From: Thermoplasmata archaeon
GTDB lineage: Archaea > Thermoplasmatota > Thermoplasmata > Halarchaeoplasmatales > Halarchaeoplasmataceae
Length of the DNA stretch: 40,889 nt
Assembly (NCBI GenBank): GCA_003553085.1
Contig: PUPH01000104.1
Location: 1-40,889 of the forward strand
Reading direction: 5' to 3'
In this document: positions 26,601 through 35,887 of the stretch, piece after piece
Position numbering within the stretch: the first letter of the stretch is position 1
Layout: each line of letters opens with the position of its first letter
Program-made: the position numbers and the translations under genes
The notes under the pieces: generated by a model
The model's database searches: none
Told to the model about the DNA's origin: nothing
Seen by the model: the letters and a program-made list of their open reading frames with translations, nothing else

Positions 26601-27302
26601 CTATGGTTTGAGCGATACGGTTACCAGATAGCGGTTCTCAAAGACCTGTACATCTTCTATACGTGCTTTGTATTTGTCGTATAACTCCTCGTTGTCTTTC
26701 AACTCGAAGGAGAACTTGTTGAACTCAGATGGATTGTCGAATTCGAAGATTATCTGGTAGCGTCCTTCCTTTTTTTCACCAGGCAGAGAGATGATACCGG
26801 GGTGCACTCGGGATATACTGGAGAATGTTTCCCGAAAGTCCTCGATCAATCTTACAGCGTCATCCTTTTTTTCGACCTTGAAGACTTCGCTGGACTTTCT
26901 CTCCATCAACCTCTCCAACTCACGATACAGTGTGGATATTATCTCCTCGTTATCTGCCGGTTTTTCTAGATAATGGTGAACTTTGGCCTTGTTGATTGCA
27001 TCCTTAGCGGTTCTCAGGTCTGAGTAACCTGTTATCAGTATCCTCACCATATCGGGATACCTGTCTTTTATACGGGTCAAAAGCTCAATTCCGGAGATGC
27101 CGTCCATACGTTGGTCCGCGAGCACCAGATCGAAATATTCTTCTTCCAATCTGCTGAGAGCTTCTTCTCCCGATGAAAAAGAAAAAGCCTCGGCATCCAG
27201 TCTGTCAGATGTGTTGATCAAAGTTACCAGCAACTCTTGCAGGTCCCTATCGTCGTCCACCACCATCACTTTGAACGGACTATGCTCCTTTTCGTCATCC
27301 AT
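26601..27302 (-). CDS. Response regulator receiver with uncharacterised C-terminal domain
   Basis: KVMVVDDDRDLQELL...DLVLADQRMDGISGIELL...ILITGYSDLRTAKDAIN...YLEKP. Confidence 0.92.
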   Translation of the reverse strand: MDDEKEHSPFKVMVVDDDRDLQELLVTLINTSDRLDAEAFSFSSGEEALSRLEEEYFDLVLADQRMDGISGIELLTRIKDRYPDMVRILITGYSDLRTAKDAINKAKVHHYLEKPADNEEIISTLYRELERLMERKSSEVFKVEKKDDAVRLIEDFRETFSSISRVHPGIISLPGEKKEGRYQIIFEFDNPSEFNKFSFELKDNEELYDKYKARIEDVQVFENRYLVTVSLKP

Positions 27303-27432
27303 GATCTCACCCTTGAGTTTGATGATATATGAAACAGGATGTAATTAATATTATCGTATTGTTAACAACAAGTATGATATCGATAAAAAACGATTTAAAG
27401 GATTCTTACCATATATGGTTTAAGGGATAATC

Positions 27433-28335
27433 ATGGAGAAAGAATTCGATGTGATCGTAATCGGTGGAGGTCCCGCTGGGTTGTCCGCTTCCATATACAC
27501 GGCTAGAGCGGAATTTTCAACCGTTGTGCTGGACGAACCCGACAAGCTGCTTAGGAAGGCGAAAAAGATCGATAACTACTTCGGTTTTCCAAAAGGTGTT
27601 TCAGGCTCCGAGCTGCTGGATAGGGGTATAGAGCAGGCAGAAAGGTTCGGTACCGAAGTGTTCGAAGACCGTGCTCTGTTGATCAAACTGGACGGTGATA
27701 GATTCATCGTTGAAACCGCGGAAAACGAATACAAAGGCAAAGGCTTGATCATCGCACCCGGGATCCAACATAAGAAGCCTCTATTGGATGGATTGGAGGA
27801 GTACGAAGGTAAGGGTGTGAGCTACTGCGTTACATGCGACGCTCCCTTCTTCAAGGATAAAAAGGTGGGACTGATCGGTTCCGAAGACCTCGTTGTTAAA
27901 GAGGCTTTGGAGTTATTGGAGTACACCCGAGACATCAAGATATTCACCAACGGCAGTGACCTGGAAGTCAACGATAAACTCCTTGAAAAGTTAGAGGCGG
28001 AAGGGGTTCCCATGGTCAAAGAAGAGATACTCAGGGTTCTTGGCAACGATAAACTGGTCGGTCTGGAGATGGATCATGGTGAAGAGAAGATGGACGGCTT
28101 GATGGTGGCTGAAGGTACCAGCGGTTCTTTGGACTTTGCCAAAATTTTGGGCATACCCATAGAGGATAACACTCTGGTTGTAGATGAAAAACAGTTCACC
28201 GGTATGCCAAGGGTGTACGCCGCCGGAGACTGTACCGGAGGGGCTAGACAGATAAGTGCCGCCGTTGGAGAGGGTGCCACAGCTGCATTGAGTCTGATAA
28301 CCGAGTTGAGAGGGAAGAAGTACGTTGACTGGTGA
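27433..28335 (+). CDS. Thioredoxin reductase-like flavoprotein
   Basis: DVIVIGGGPAGLSASIYTARAE, SYCVTCDAPFFKDKKVGLIG, VYAAGDCTGGARQISAAVGEGATAALSLI. Confidence 0.92.
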   Translation: MEKEFDVIVIGGGPAGLSASIYTARAEFSTVVLDEPDKLLRKAKKIDNYFGFPKGVSGSELLDRGIEQAERFGTEVFEDRALLIKLDGDRFIVETAENEYKGKGLIIAPGIQHKKPLLDGLEEYEGKGVSYCVTCDAPFFKDKKVGLIGSEDLVVKEALELLEYTRDIKIFTNGSDLEVNDKLLEKLEAEGVPMVKEEILRVLGNDKLVGLEMDHGEEKMDGLMVAEGTSGSLDFAKILGIPIEDNTLVVDEKQFTGMPRVYAAGDCTGGARQISAAVGEGATAALSLITELRGKKYVDW

Positions 28336-28890
28336 TCAAAGCCCGAGTTCTTCGTCTATCTGCTGAAGGGCCTCCAAGGACAGTGTTAGAAACTCATCTT
28401 TATCCATCCCAAACTCTTCGCAGAACAGTATCTTATCTCTGTCCACGTTCCTTGCAAATGAAGGATCATCGAACTTTTTAATCACCGATTCCGGTCGCGC
28501 TTCCTCTAGTTTCCGGTTAGGCATCACCAGGGCCGTGGCTATGACCAGACCAGATGCGGCGTCGGCTGCTACCAAAGCTTTATCCATCTTACAATCAGGC
28601 TCAACACCGGTGTATTCATAATTGTGAGACTTAACCGCTTTGATGATCTCGTCACAGACTTGATCTTCCAACATCTCTGCAGAATAGAGCGCGTGTCTAG
28701 ATGGATCATCTTTGGTCTCTTCGTAGTCAACATCGTGGACCAGGCCGCATAGTTCCCACCTCTTTTGGTCACCATCGAGCTCACTGCTGATACTCTTCAT
28801 TATCTGAGCTACCGCCAGCATGTGCTTTTTCAAGTTTTCGTTCGACACTTTTCTATCCACCAAATCCAAAGCGTCTTCACGGGTCAACAT
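28336..28890 (-). CDS. HD-domain metal-dependent phosphohydrolase
   Basis: NLKKHMLAVAQIMKSI...WELCGLVHDVDYEETKDDPSRHALYSAEML...AVKSHNYEYTG. Confidence 0.9.
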   Translation of the reverse strand: MLTREDALDLVDRKVSNENLKKHMLAVAQIMKSISSELDGDQKRWELCGLVHDVDYEETKDDPSRHALYSAEMLEDQVCDEIIKAVKSHNYEYTGVEPDCKMDKALVAADAASGLVIATALVMPNRKLEEARPESVIKKFDDPSFARNVDRDKILFCEEFGMDKDEFLTLSLEALQQIDEELGL

Positions 28891-28996
28891 AGGTCATCAG
28901 ATGATAATTAGAATCACTGCTAATTAATATTTCCATCGAGGCTGACAAAAAGTTTAAAACACATACCAGTGTATTGACCAAGTCCGGTGCGATGAA

Positions 28997-31072
28997 ATGG
29001 CCGTGAAGTACAGCGAATCAGAGATCAAGGAAAATTTTAAGACCTTTTTCGAAGAAGGTTATTCCGCCGAGATCATGAAGATTGGCGATCATTATCCCGA
29101 CGAGATGTCTTTGGAAATTTCATACCAAGAGATGGTACTGCATTTCGGCGATACATTCCCTAGATACGTTCTCGATCATCCAAAATATACATTAGAGTTG
29201 GCCGAGGCCGTCATGCGGGAGATGATGGGTAGAGGGGATGAAGATTTAGACGTGAGGCTGAGGCTCAACGGCATACCTTCGCCAAGGAATAAGATCATAC
29301 GGGATCTCAGAGCTGTAGATCTGACCAAGTTCTTAGCCATAGATGGCCTGGTAAGAAAAGCCACTGAGGTCAGACCGCGGATATCTAAAGCGGTGTTTCA
29401 GTGCATGAGGTGCGGTGGTAAAACTGTTGTTGAGCAGGACTTCAGCTCACATATACTGGAGGAGCCCGTGGGATGCGGCAGTTGTGGAAAGGACGGAAAA
29501 AAAACGAAGATGATTTATCTACTGGAGGAGTCGGAATTCAAGAACTATCAGAATTTAGAGTTACAGGAAACACCGGAAGGGCTGCGCGGCGGTGAACAGC
29601 CTCAGAGACTTAAGGGATGGGTAGAAGATGATCTGGTAGGTCGTATATCTCCAGGTGACCGTATAACCATGAACGGGATACTGGATGGATATCCAAAGAC
29701 CGCCCGAGGCGGAGCCAAATCCAGAAACTTTGACATATTCATGCGTGTTAACAGCATCGAGGTGAAGGAATACGAGTACGAAGAGGTGGAGTTATCAGAG
29801 GAGGATAGGGAAGAGATAAGGAAAGCTTCGGAGGATCCTAACGTCTTCCAAAACCTGGTCAGATCCATCGCTCCCAGTATCCACGGCATGAACGAAGAGA
29901 AGATAGGACTGACGCTGCAGCTCTTCGGAGGGGTCAGGAAGAGCATGCCAGACGGGCAGAAGATAAGAGGGGATATCCATATACTCATGGTCGGTGATCC
30001 AGGTACCGCTAAATCTCAATTACTCCGCTATATTGCGAACCTTTCACCAAGAGGTATGTACACTTCGGGGAAGGGTTCTACCGGTGCTGGACTGACTGCA
30101 GCCGCAATCAAAGACGAAGTGATGGGTGAATCACGATGGATCCTAGAGGCGGGTACGCTGGTACTGGCCGACAAAGGCATAGCGGCCGTGGACGAGCTAG
30201 ATAAGATGAGAGAGGAGGATCGAAGTTCCATGCACGAAGCTATGGAACAACAGACCATATCCGTGGCGAAGGCGGGCATAAACGCAAGGCTGAACGCCCG
30301 TTGTGCACTACTCGGTGCCGCCAATCCAAGGTACGGGCGTTTTGAGGAGCACGAGAACATCTCACAGCAGATCAAATTACCGGCCCCTTTGATATCCAGG
30401 TTCGATCTGATCTTCGCCATAATGGACCGTCCGGATAAGAAGAAGGATCTCGATATCGCTCGACACATCTTGAAGGTGCATCACGCCGGTGAGGTTATCA
30501 GTAATGAAAAGGAATTTGAGGTCGAAAAGAGATTCGAGCCCAAGTTCTCCAAAGAGCTTATGCGTAAATACATAGCCCATGCCAAAGCCATCAAACCCGT
30601 CATGACGGATGAATGTATGCAGAAGTTAGAAGACTTTTTCATGGAGATCAGGGGCAGTGGGGGTGACAGCGAATCCATACCCATCACGGCGAGACAGCTC
30701 GAGTCTTTGATACGACTGGCGGAAGCTAGTGCCCGGGCACACCTAAGGGAGAAGGTGATCGCAGAAGATGCAGAGAGGGCGATAAAGGTCACCAGATATT
30801 TCCTGAACCAAGTCGCATCCACTGAGGGCGGATTCGATATAGATCTGGTTGCGTCAGATGTATCTCATTCCGAACGAACCTTGCTTAATGAAATAAGCAA
30901 GATAATCAGGAACATGGCAGAACTGCACGAAGACGGGGTTCCCGAAGAAGTCGTGTTGAAGGAAGCCGAGGAAAGGGGCAGATCCAGGACACAGGTCAAA
31001 AAGGAACTCGGACGCATGAGCAGAAACGGGACCGTATACCAACCAAGTAGCGGAAAGTATAAATTGACATGA
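28997..31072 (+). CDS. mcm: MCM replicative helicase
   Basis: C-x2-C...C-x2-C zinc motif, MVGDPGTAKSQLLRYIANLSPRGMYTSGKGSTGAGLTAA, VDELDKMREEDRSSMHEAMEQQTISVAKAGI, ISRFDLIF. Confidence 0.98.
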   Translation: MAVKYSESEIKENFKTFFEEGYSAEIMKIGDHYPDEMSLEISYQEMVLHFGDTFPRYVLDHPKYTLELAEAVMREMMGRGDEDLDVRLRLNGIPSPRNKIIRDLRAVDLTKFLAIDGLVRKATEVRPRISKAVFQCMRCGGKTVVEQDFSSHILEEPVGCGSCGKDGKKTKMIYLLEESEFKNYQNLELQETPEGLRGGEQPQRLKGWVEDDLVGRISPGDRITMNGILDGYPKTARGGAKSRNFDIFMRVNSIEVKEYEYEEVELSEEDREEIRKASEDPNVFQNLVRSIAPSIHGMNEEKIGLTLQLFGGVRKSMPDGQKIRGDIHILMVGDPGTAKSQLLRYIANLSPRGMYTSGKGSTGAGLTAAAIKDEVMGESRWILEAGTLVLADKGIAAVDELDKMREEDRSSMHEAMEQQTISVAKAGINARLNARCALLGAANPRYGRFEEHENISQQIKLPAPLISRFDLIFAIMDRPDKKKDLDIARHILKVHHAGEVISNEKEFEVEKRFEPKFSKELMRKYIAHAKAIKPVMTDECMQKLEDFFMEIRGSGGDSESIPITARQLESLIRLAEASARAHLREKVIAEDAERAIKVTRYFLNQVASTEGGFDIDLVASDVSHSERTLLNEISKIIRNMAELHEDGVPEEVVLKEAEERGRSRTQVKKELGRMSRNGTVYQPSSGKYKLT

Positions 31073-31090
31073 AACGAACTGTGTGATACA

Positions 31091-31387
31091 ATGTCTATAC
31101 ATATGAAGATATATGAACAAGGTGTCGAAACGTTACTGGCAGCATGCGATGAAAGTTTGCTAGGCCAGGTTTACACCGAAGGTGAAATTCATCTCGATGT
31201 AAAGGAATCATTCTATGGCGGAGACATCGTCAAAAATGTTTCCTTGAAAGAGAAGATGAGAGAGGCGACCATAATAAATCTGGTCGGGTCCGATTGTGTG
31301 GATGTTGCCATAGATATGGGACTCGGATCCGAAGGAGACGTAATGGAAGTACAGGGAGTCCCTCATCTTCAGATTGTACGGATGTAG
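31091..31387 (+). CDS. DUF424-family protein
   Basis: LLAACDESLLGQVYTEGEIHLDVKESFYGGDIV; between mcm and nmd3. Confidence 0.8.
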   Translation: MSIHMKIYEQGVETLLAACDESLLGQVYTEGEIHLDVKESFYGGDIVKNVSLKEKMREATIINLVGSDCVDVAIDMGLGSEGDVMEVQGVPHLQIVRM

Positions 31388-31396
31388 GATGGAACC

Positions 31397-32440
31397 ATGT
31401 TTTGTGTAGAATGTGGAAAGGAGCCCGAGGATCTGTTTGAGGGCTTATGTGAAGATTGTTTCCTCAAAGATGTTGATGTGGAACTGCCGGCTTCGGTAAG
31501 CATCGAGGTATGTACCAGCTGTGGAGCCGTACGAGAGGGTCACCGCTGGATAGAGAGGCCCGATATGAACTCGATAATGCTACAACGTATACAGGATTCA
31601 CTTCAACCAACATGGAAGGTGGACAGCTATTCTTTTCACGCAAGCTTCACCGAAGAGGATCCGAGGAACATACGTGCTGAGTTAGAGGTCGAGCTCGGAT
31701 CCCGTGGGCTGAAGAAAACAGTATTTAAAGAAACTAAAGTAATCATAAAGAACGGTCAGTGTACCACATGCAGCAGGATACACGGTCATTACTATGAAGC
31801 CATAATACAGGTCAGACCTTCCAAGAAAACCATGACAGAAGAGCAGAAACGGATCGTTAAGGAAAAGATCTACCGTGAGGTTAAGGTGAAACGAGGTGAT
31901 GAACGTTCGATCTTCATCACCAGCGAGGAGGAAAGGCACGGCGGTCTGGACTTTTACATGAGTGATAACGGCGTAAGTAAAAAATTATCAAAAGAGATAG
32001 CTGAAACATTCGGTGGAAAGATAACCGTATCAAGTAAATTGGCTGGTAGGGATGACGGTCAGAACATATATAAGGTAACTTACTCCGTTCGGATCCCCCC
32101 TTATGAACGAGGGAATTTCGTGGAATACCACGAAAAGATATACCGCATCAAGGAGATCCGGACTAGCAGCGGTCATCTGACTTTGCAGGAACTCAGGACC
32201 GGTGATAGGGTTACCCTTGATAAGAGGGATGTTGGAGAGATCGAGGTCCTTGGAAGTCAGGAGTTGATACGTGACTCCATCGTGGTCTCAGAAACAGCGG
32301 AAGAGATAAAAGTACTGGATCCCGATGATTACACGACCCTAACACTCTTAAAACCAGAAGGTTTCTCATTCGAAGGAGACAGTGTAAAGATATTCAAGTT
32401 CATGGATCGGGTGATACTTCTTCCCAAAGAAGAGGATTGA
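31397..32440 (+). CDS. nmd3: NMD3-family ribosomal protein
   Basis: FCVECGKEPEDLFEGLCEDCFL...VCTSCGAVREG...CTTCSRIHGHYYEAIIQVR. Confidence 0.93.
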   Translation: MFCVECGKEPEDLFEGLCEDCFLKDVDVELPASVSIEVCTSCGAVREGHRWIERPDMNSIMLQRIQDSLQPTWKVDSYSFHASFTEEDPRNIRAELEVELGSRGLKKTVFKETKVIIKNGQCTTCSRIHGHYYEAIIQVRPSKKTMTEEQKRIVKEKIYREVKVKRGDERSIFITSEEERHGGLDFYMSDNGVSKKLSKEIAETFGGKITVSSKLAGRDDGQNIYKVTYSVRIPPYERGNFVEYHEKIYRIKEIRTSSGHLTLQELRTGDRVTLDKRDVGEIEVLGSQELIRDSIVVSETAEEIKVLDPDDYTTLTLLKPEGFSFEGDSVKIFKFMDRVILLPKEED

Positions 32441-32480
32441 AGCTCGAAACATATTTAGATAAGGAACTTCTTGAGTTTAG

Positions 32481-33500
32481 GTGTTGTACATGAACGGAAA
32501 AAAACCTGTACTGGTCACGACATGGTTCGGCTCTTTTTTGTTGAAAGGAAAAGATGTGTTGGATGAAAGGCTGTTCCCAAAGGACCCTGGATCCATCGCT
32601 GAAAGAAGAATGGCCGTGAAAGAAGGTAAGGTGCTTCAGGAAGAGGAAGAGCTGGCATCTCAAACCGATGAAAAGATATTAGTCAACACGAAGAGATTGT
32701 CGTCTTTGGGAGAAGTAACTTCTATGGATGTCGAGCCCCCTTCTCCAAAAGATAGGTCTTACGGCATGGGGCTGCTACAGGAAGCGTTAAGGCTTGAGGG
32801 TAAAGAAGCGCTCCGAGGATCGGTGGAGAGGGATAAACATCTCGCCAAGGCCGTAGATGCCATACAGGATCTTAACGAGACCTTGAACATACTCACGGAA
32901 CGTATCGGGGACTGGTATTCTCTTCATTATCCAGAACTGGTGGATCGCGAAGATGAGATGTTAGAGTTGATCAAAAAACATGGGGACAGGGATACCATGA
33001 TGGGGATCACCGGGGAACACAATGATTCCGTGGGAAGTGAACTCGGTGAAAGGGAAAAGCTGCTACTACAAACCATGGCCGGGCAGATACTGGACATCCG
33101 GTCATATAGAGAAGAGTTACAGGAGTATGTTAAAGAAACCATGGAGGATATCGCACCGACTTTGACCGCATTGACAGGTCCCAAACTCGGCGGGGAACTG
33201 ATCGCCCATGCGGGTTCGTTAAAGAAGCTGGCCATGATGCCTTCCAGTACGATACAGGTATTGGGGGCCGAGAAGTCGCTCTTCAAACACCTTGAAAAAG
33301 GTACTCCACCACCCAAACATGGATACATACTTCAACACCCCTTCGTTCATCGCTCCGCTCCTGAAGTAAGAGGGAAGGTCGCTAGGATGTTCGCCAACAA
33401 GATCGCCATAGCCTCTAGGATAGATCAATTCGGAGGGGAGGATCGAGGCGATATCTTAAAGTCTGAGCTAAAACGACGTATAGACAAACTGGATGGATGA
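32481..33500 (+). CDS. nop5: Nop5/Nop56/58-family box C/D sRNP core protein
   Basis: LYMNGKKPVLVTTWFGSFLL...IAPTLTALTGPKLGGELIAHAGSLKKLAMMPSSTIQVLGAEKSLFKHLEKGTPPPKHGYILQHPFV. Confidence 0.97.
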   Translation: MLYMNGKKPVLVTTWFGSFLLKGKDVLDERLFPKDPGSIAERRMAVKEGKVLQEEEELASQTDEKILVNTKRLSSLGEVTSMDVEPPSPKDRSYGMGLLQEALRLEGKEALRGSVERDKHLAKAVDAIQDLNETLNILTERIGDWYSLHYPELVDREDEMLELIKKHGDRDTMMGITGEHNDSVGSELGEREKLLLQTMAGQILDIRSYREELQEYVKETMEDIAPTLTALTGPKLGGELIAHAGSLKKLAMMPSSTIQVLGAEKSLFKHLEKGTPPPKHGYILQHPFVHRSAPEVRGKVARMFANKIAIASRIDQFGGEDRGDILKSELKRRIDKLDG

Positions 33501-33506
33501 TCGCTC

Positions 33507-33941
33507 TTAGAAGGGCGAGTCCGGCATATCCAGACCTAGCGCCCTGTTCATTTCTACCCTTTTTCTGAAATATACGGGTCTTTCGTAATTTTCTGTAAGT
33601 TTCTCCTCAGGTTTTGATATCAGTTCCCAAGGCCAGATCCTAGATATATGCTCAACCCTGATGTACACCTCTTTCAGGGCTACGGCGGTCCAGTCGACGA
33701 AACCGTAGGTACCTCCTTCTTCTATACTGTGTTTTATCTCTTTTTCTCCCTCGGGAGAAACCTCTTTCCAGTCGATCTGACTGGCTGAGCCCTGGTAGAT
33801 ATTATTCAAAACTATGGTAGTTTTATCGAACTCTACCAAATTACCGGCGAATGCGGTTCCGTCATCCATCACCACTAGCAGGGTACTGCCCTGCAGTTCC
33901 TTTAACTTCTTTTCGAGCAGAGTTCCCAACATTCTTGACAC
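33507..33941 (-). CDS. LSm-domain protein with C-terminal extension
   Basis: LLEKKLKELQGSTLLVVMDDGTAFAGNLVEFDKTTIVLNNI...VYIRVEHISRIWPW. Confidence 0.75.
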   Translation of the reverse strand: MSRMLGTLLEKKLKELQGSTLLVVMDDGTAFAGNLVEFDKTTIVLNNIYQGSASQIDWKEVSPEGEKEIKHSIEEGGTYGFVDWTAVALKEVYIRVEHISRIWPWELISKPEEKLTENYERPVYFRKRVEMNRALGLDMPDSPF

Positions 33942-33979
33942 CTCATATTATTATGTACCTTAGAGTACATATAGTTTTT

Positions 33980-34447
33980 CTATCTGTCTAAGGCACTCTT
34001 TGCCGTATTTAGTATGGATTTTAATTTCCCCTCGAGTATGTTTACTTTTACCTTCAACTCGGAATTTTCTTTTTTCAATTCGTCAAAACGGTCGCGAAGC
34101 TGGGTGTTGGGGTTAGGATCCTTGTTTACCTCGCTGCACCTCTCTATTTCATCTGCGGTTAGACCTTTTAGATAATAGGCCGTCTTGACCTGAACCTCCA
34201 CAAGGTTGTCGGCCTGAACATCGTAGTATATGCAATTATTTCCGATCTGGATCATGTTTTTATGAAGCTCTAGGTCACCGGTGATGAGTAAGTCATCGTC
34301 TTTCATCATATCCACTAATTCAAAGTCGAGTATGCCTTTGTATTCATGGTCAACATCGAGAATATCTTCGGACCCATGGAATGCTTTTATCTCACTTCGC
34401 ACATGAGCGGGAAGATTCTCATCTAACACTATTCGCATGTTCTTCAA
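33980..34447 (-). CDS. PIN-like (DUF5615/Mut7-C type) protein with coiled-coil tail
   Basis: MRIVLDENLPAHVRSEIKAF...LDFELVDMMKDDDLLITGDLEL; C-terminal LKKENSELKVKVNILEGKLKSIL. Confidence 0.65.
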   Translation of the reverse strand: MKNMRIVLDENLPAHVRSEIKAFHGSEDILDVDHEYKGILDFELVDMMKDDDLLITGDLELHKNMIQIGNNCIYYDVQADNLVEVQVKTAYYLKGLTADEIERCSEVNKDPNPNTQLRDRFDELKKENSELKVKVNILEGKLKSILNTAKSALDR

Positions 34448-34537
34448 CAGTCAGGTATTCACAATAAATATTTTTGGAAGAGGTTTTGTCGGATGACCCA
34501 AACACTAATATACATTTGTTAGGGTTTTGTACAACCG

Positions 34538-35839
34538 ATGGAAAGCTGGGTGCGGTATTATAGATGCGGGGTTGTGGCGATGGCAATAGTGATCGCCATT
34601 TCGTCGTTATTTTTAGCTGCAGATATGACTCAAGGAGAGGTTATGGAAGAGGGTCAAATCATTGCTGCTGGGGGAGAGATGGACATCAACGAGTTCTACT
34701 TTCCCTACCTGAATACTGATTTTACTGACCTGTTAGAACGTCCTGAATACATCAGTTATTCTATGGATGGTGAGGTCGGATATTACAAGATATCCACGTT
34801 AACGAGTATCGATGATCAGTTCTATAGATACCGAGTAGATGCAGGAGGGGGCATGCATGCGGAGATAGAATATGATATAATCGGTGAAGTACTGGCTCAG
34901 GGTGATTACCGGGAAGGAGATGAACACATCTATGAACGAAGGCAGCTCGAAGGTAAGGGAGAATTTCACGCGACCAACGAATTGACCATCGATGCTACCT
35001 TTTTCAGAGGGAACAACACTCTGAAAGAAGTCGATATCTATTCGAGGTCTAACTACAGAGGTAAATTCAATGGGGTAAACGCATCATTCATCCATGGCTG
35101 CGGTCAAAACATCTCAATATCTTATCATGATGTAGATATCCGGATCGATGGATATAGGACACTGATCCTATACTTTGAGTTCATCGACGCTCTGGATCTG
35201 TTCAATATAGAGGGTGAGATAGGAGAGGAAGTAGTTCATGAAACTCCTGCATACATGGAAGGCATCTATGAGGGCGATTTAAATATCCGTGGGTTACCGG
35301 AAGAGGAAGAAGCGAAGATATTAGATGAGTATGATGTAGAAGATTTCCCCATACGCTGGGAAGACTTAGATACCGAACTGAAAGGGGATGATCCTGGATT
35401 CATAGAGAATCGGAGAGTCAATATAATATCCAACTTCAACTCCAGTTATCCCATGGATATGGAGCTGGCGGACGGAATGACCTACGATGTTCACCCCATG
35501 GATTTCTATCTGAGGATAGAGGGAATCGACGAGATAAGCAGTTTATATGGTAATTGGTATTACTCTCCAGACCATGGTTTAATTGTGGCTGGTGATATCG
35601 GCAGTACCCTGGTGGCGACGGAATTGGAGCAGATAACCGGTCAAGAGCTCATCAGGATGAGACCCATGGATGAAGATGTAGCCCGTGATCGGATGAAGGA
35701 TCTTCAATATATCCCTCCCATGACCATGATAGAAGCCATCCTCAGACCTCCCTATGCATACGTAGTTATGGGAGCACTCACCGCCATAGCTCTGACGATA
35801 TACATTTACAGGTACAAAAAGAGGAAGAGTAATCAGTGA
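34538..35839 (+). CDS. Secreted/membrane-anchored protein of unknown function
   Basis: N-terminal signal-like AMAIVIAISSLFLAADMTQG, C-terminal TM YAYVVMGALTAIALTIYIYRYKKRK. Confidence 0.75.
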   Translation: MESWVRYYRCGVVAMAIVIAISSLFLAADMTQGEVMEEGQIIAAGGEMDINEFYFPYLNTDFTDLLERPEYISYSMDGEVGYYKISTLTSIDDQFYRYRVDAGGGMHAEIEYDIIGEVLAQGDYREGDEHIYERRQLEGKGEFHATNELTIDATFFRGNNTLKEVDIYSRSNYRGKFNGVNASFIHGCGQNISISYHDVDIRIDGYRTLILYFEFIDALDLFNIEGEIGEEVVHETPAYMEGIYEGDLNIRGLPEEEEAKILDEYDVEDFPIRWEDLDTELKGDDPGFIENRRVNIISNFNSSYPMDMELADGMTYDVHPMDFYLRIEGIDEISSLYGNWYYSPDHGLIVAGDIGSTLVATELEQITGQELIRMRPMDEDVARDRMKDLQYIPPMTMIEAILRPPYAYVVMGALTAIALTIYIYRYKKRKSNQ

Positions 35840-35887
35840 ATACTGAAAAAATTTTTAACCGATAAAATCCTTTTACATCTTCATAAT

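Noticed and set aside
28997-31072. Intein in MCM
   Set aside because: Walker A, Walker B and arginine-finger regions are contiguous and the length (691 aa) is normal; no splicing motifs.
33980-34447. PIN-like gene as half of a toxin-antitoxin pair
   Set aside because: No small antitoxin-like partner adjacent; the neighbours are an LSm gene and a divergent membrane protein.
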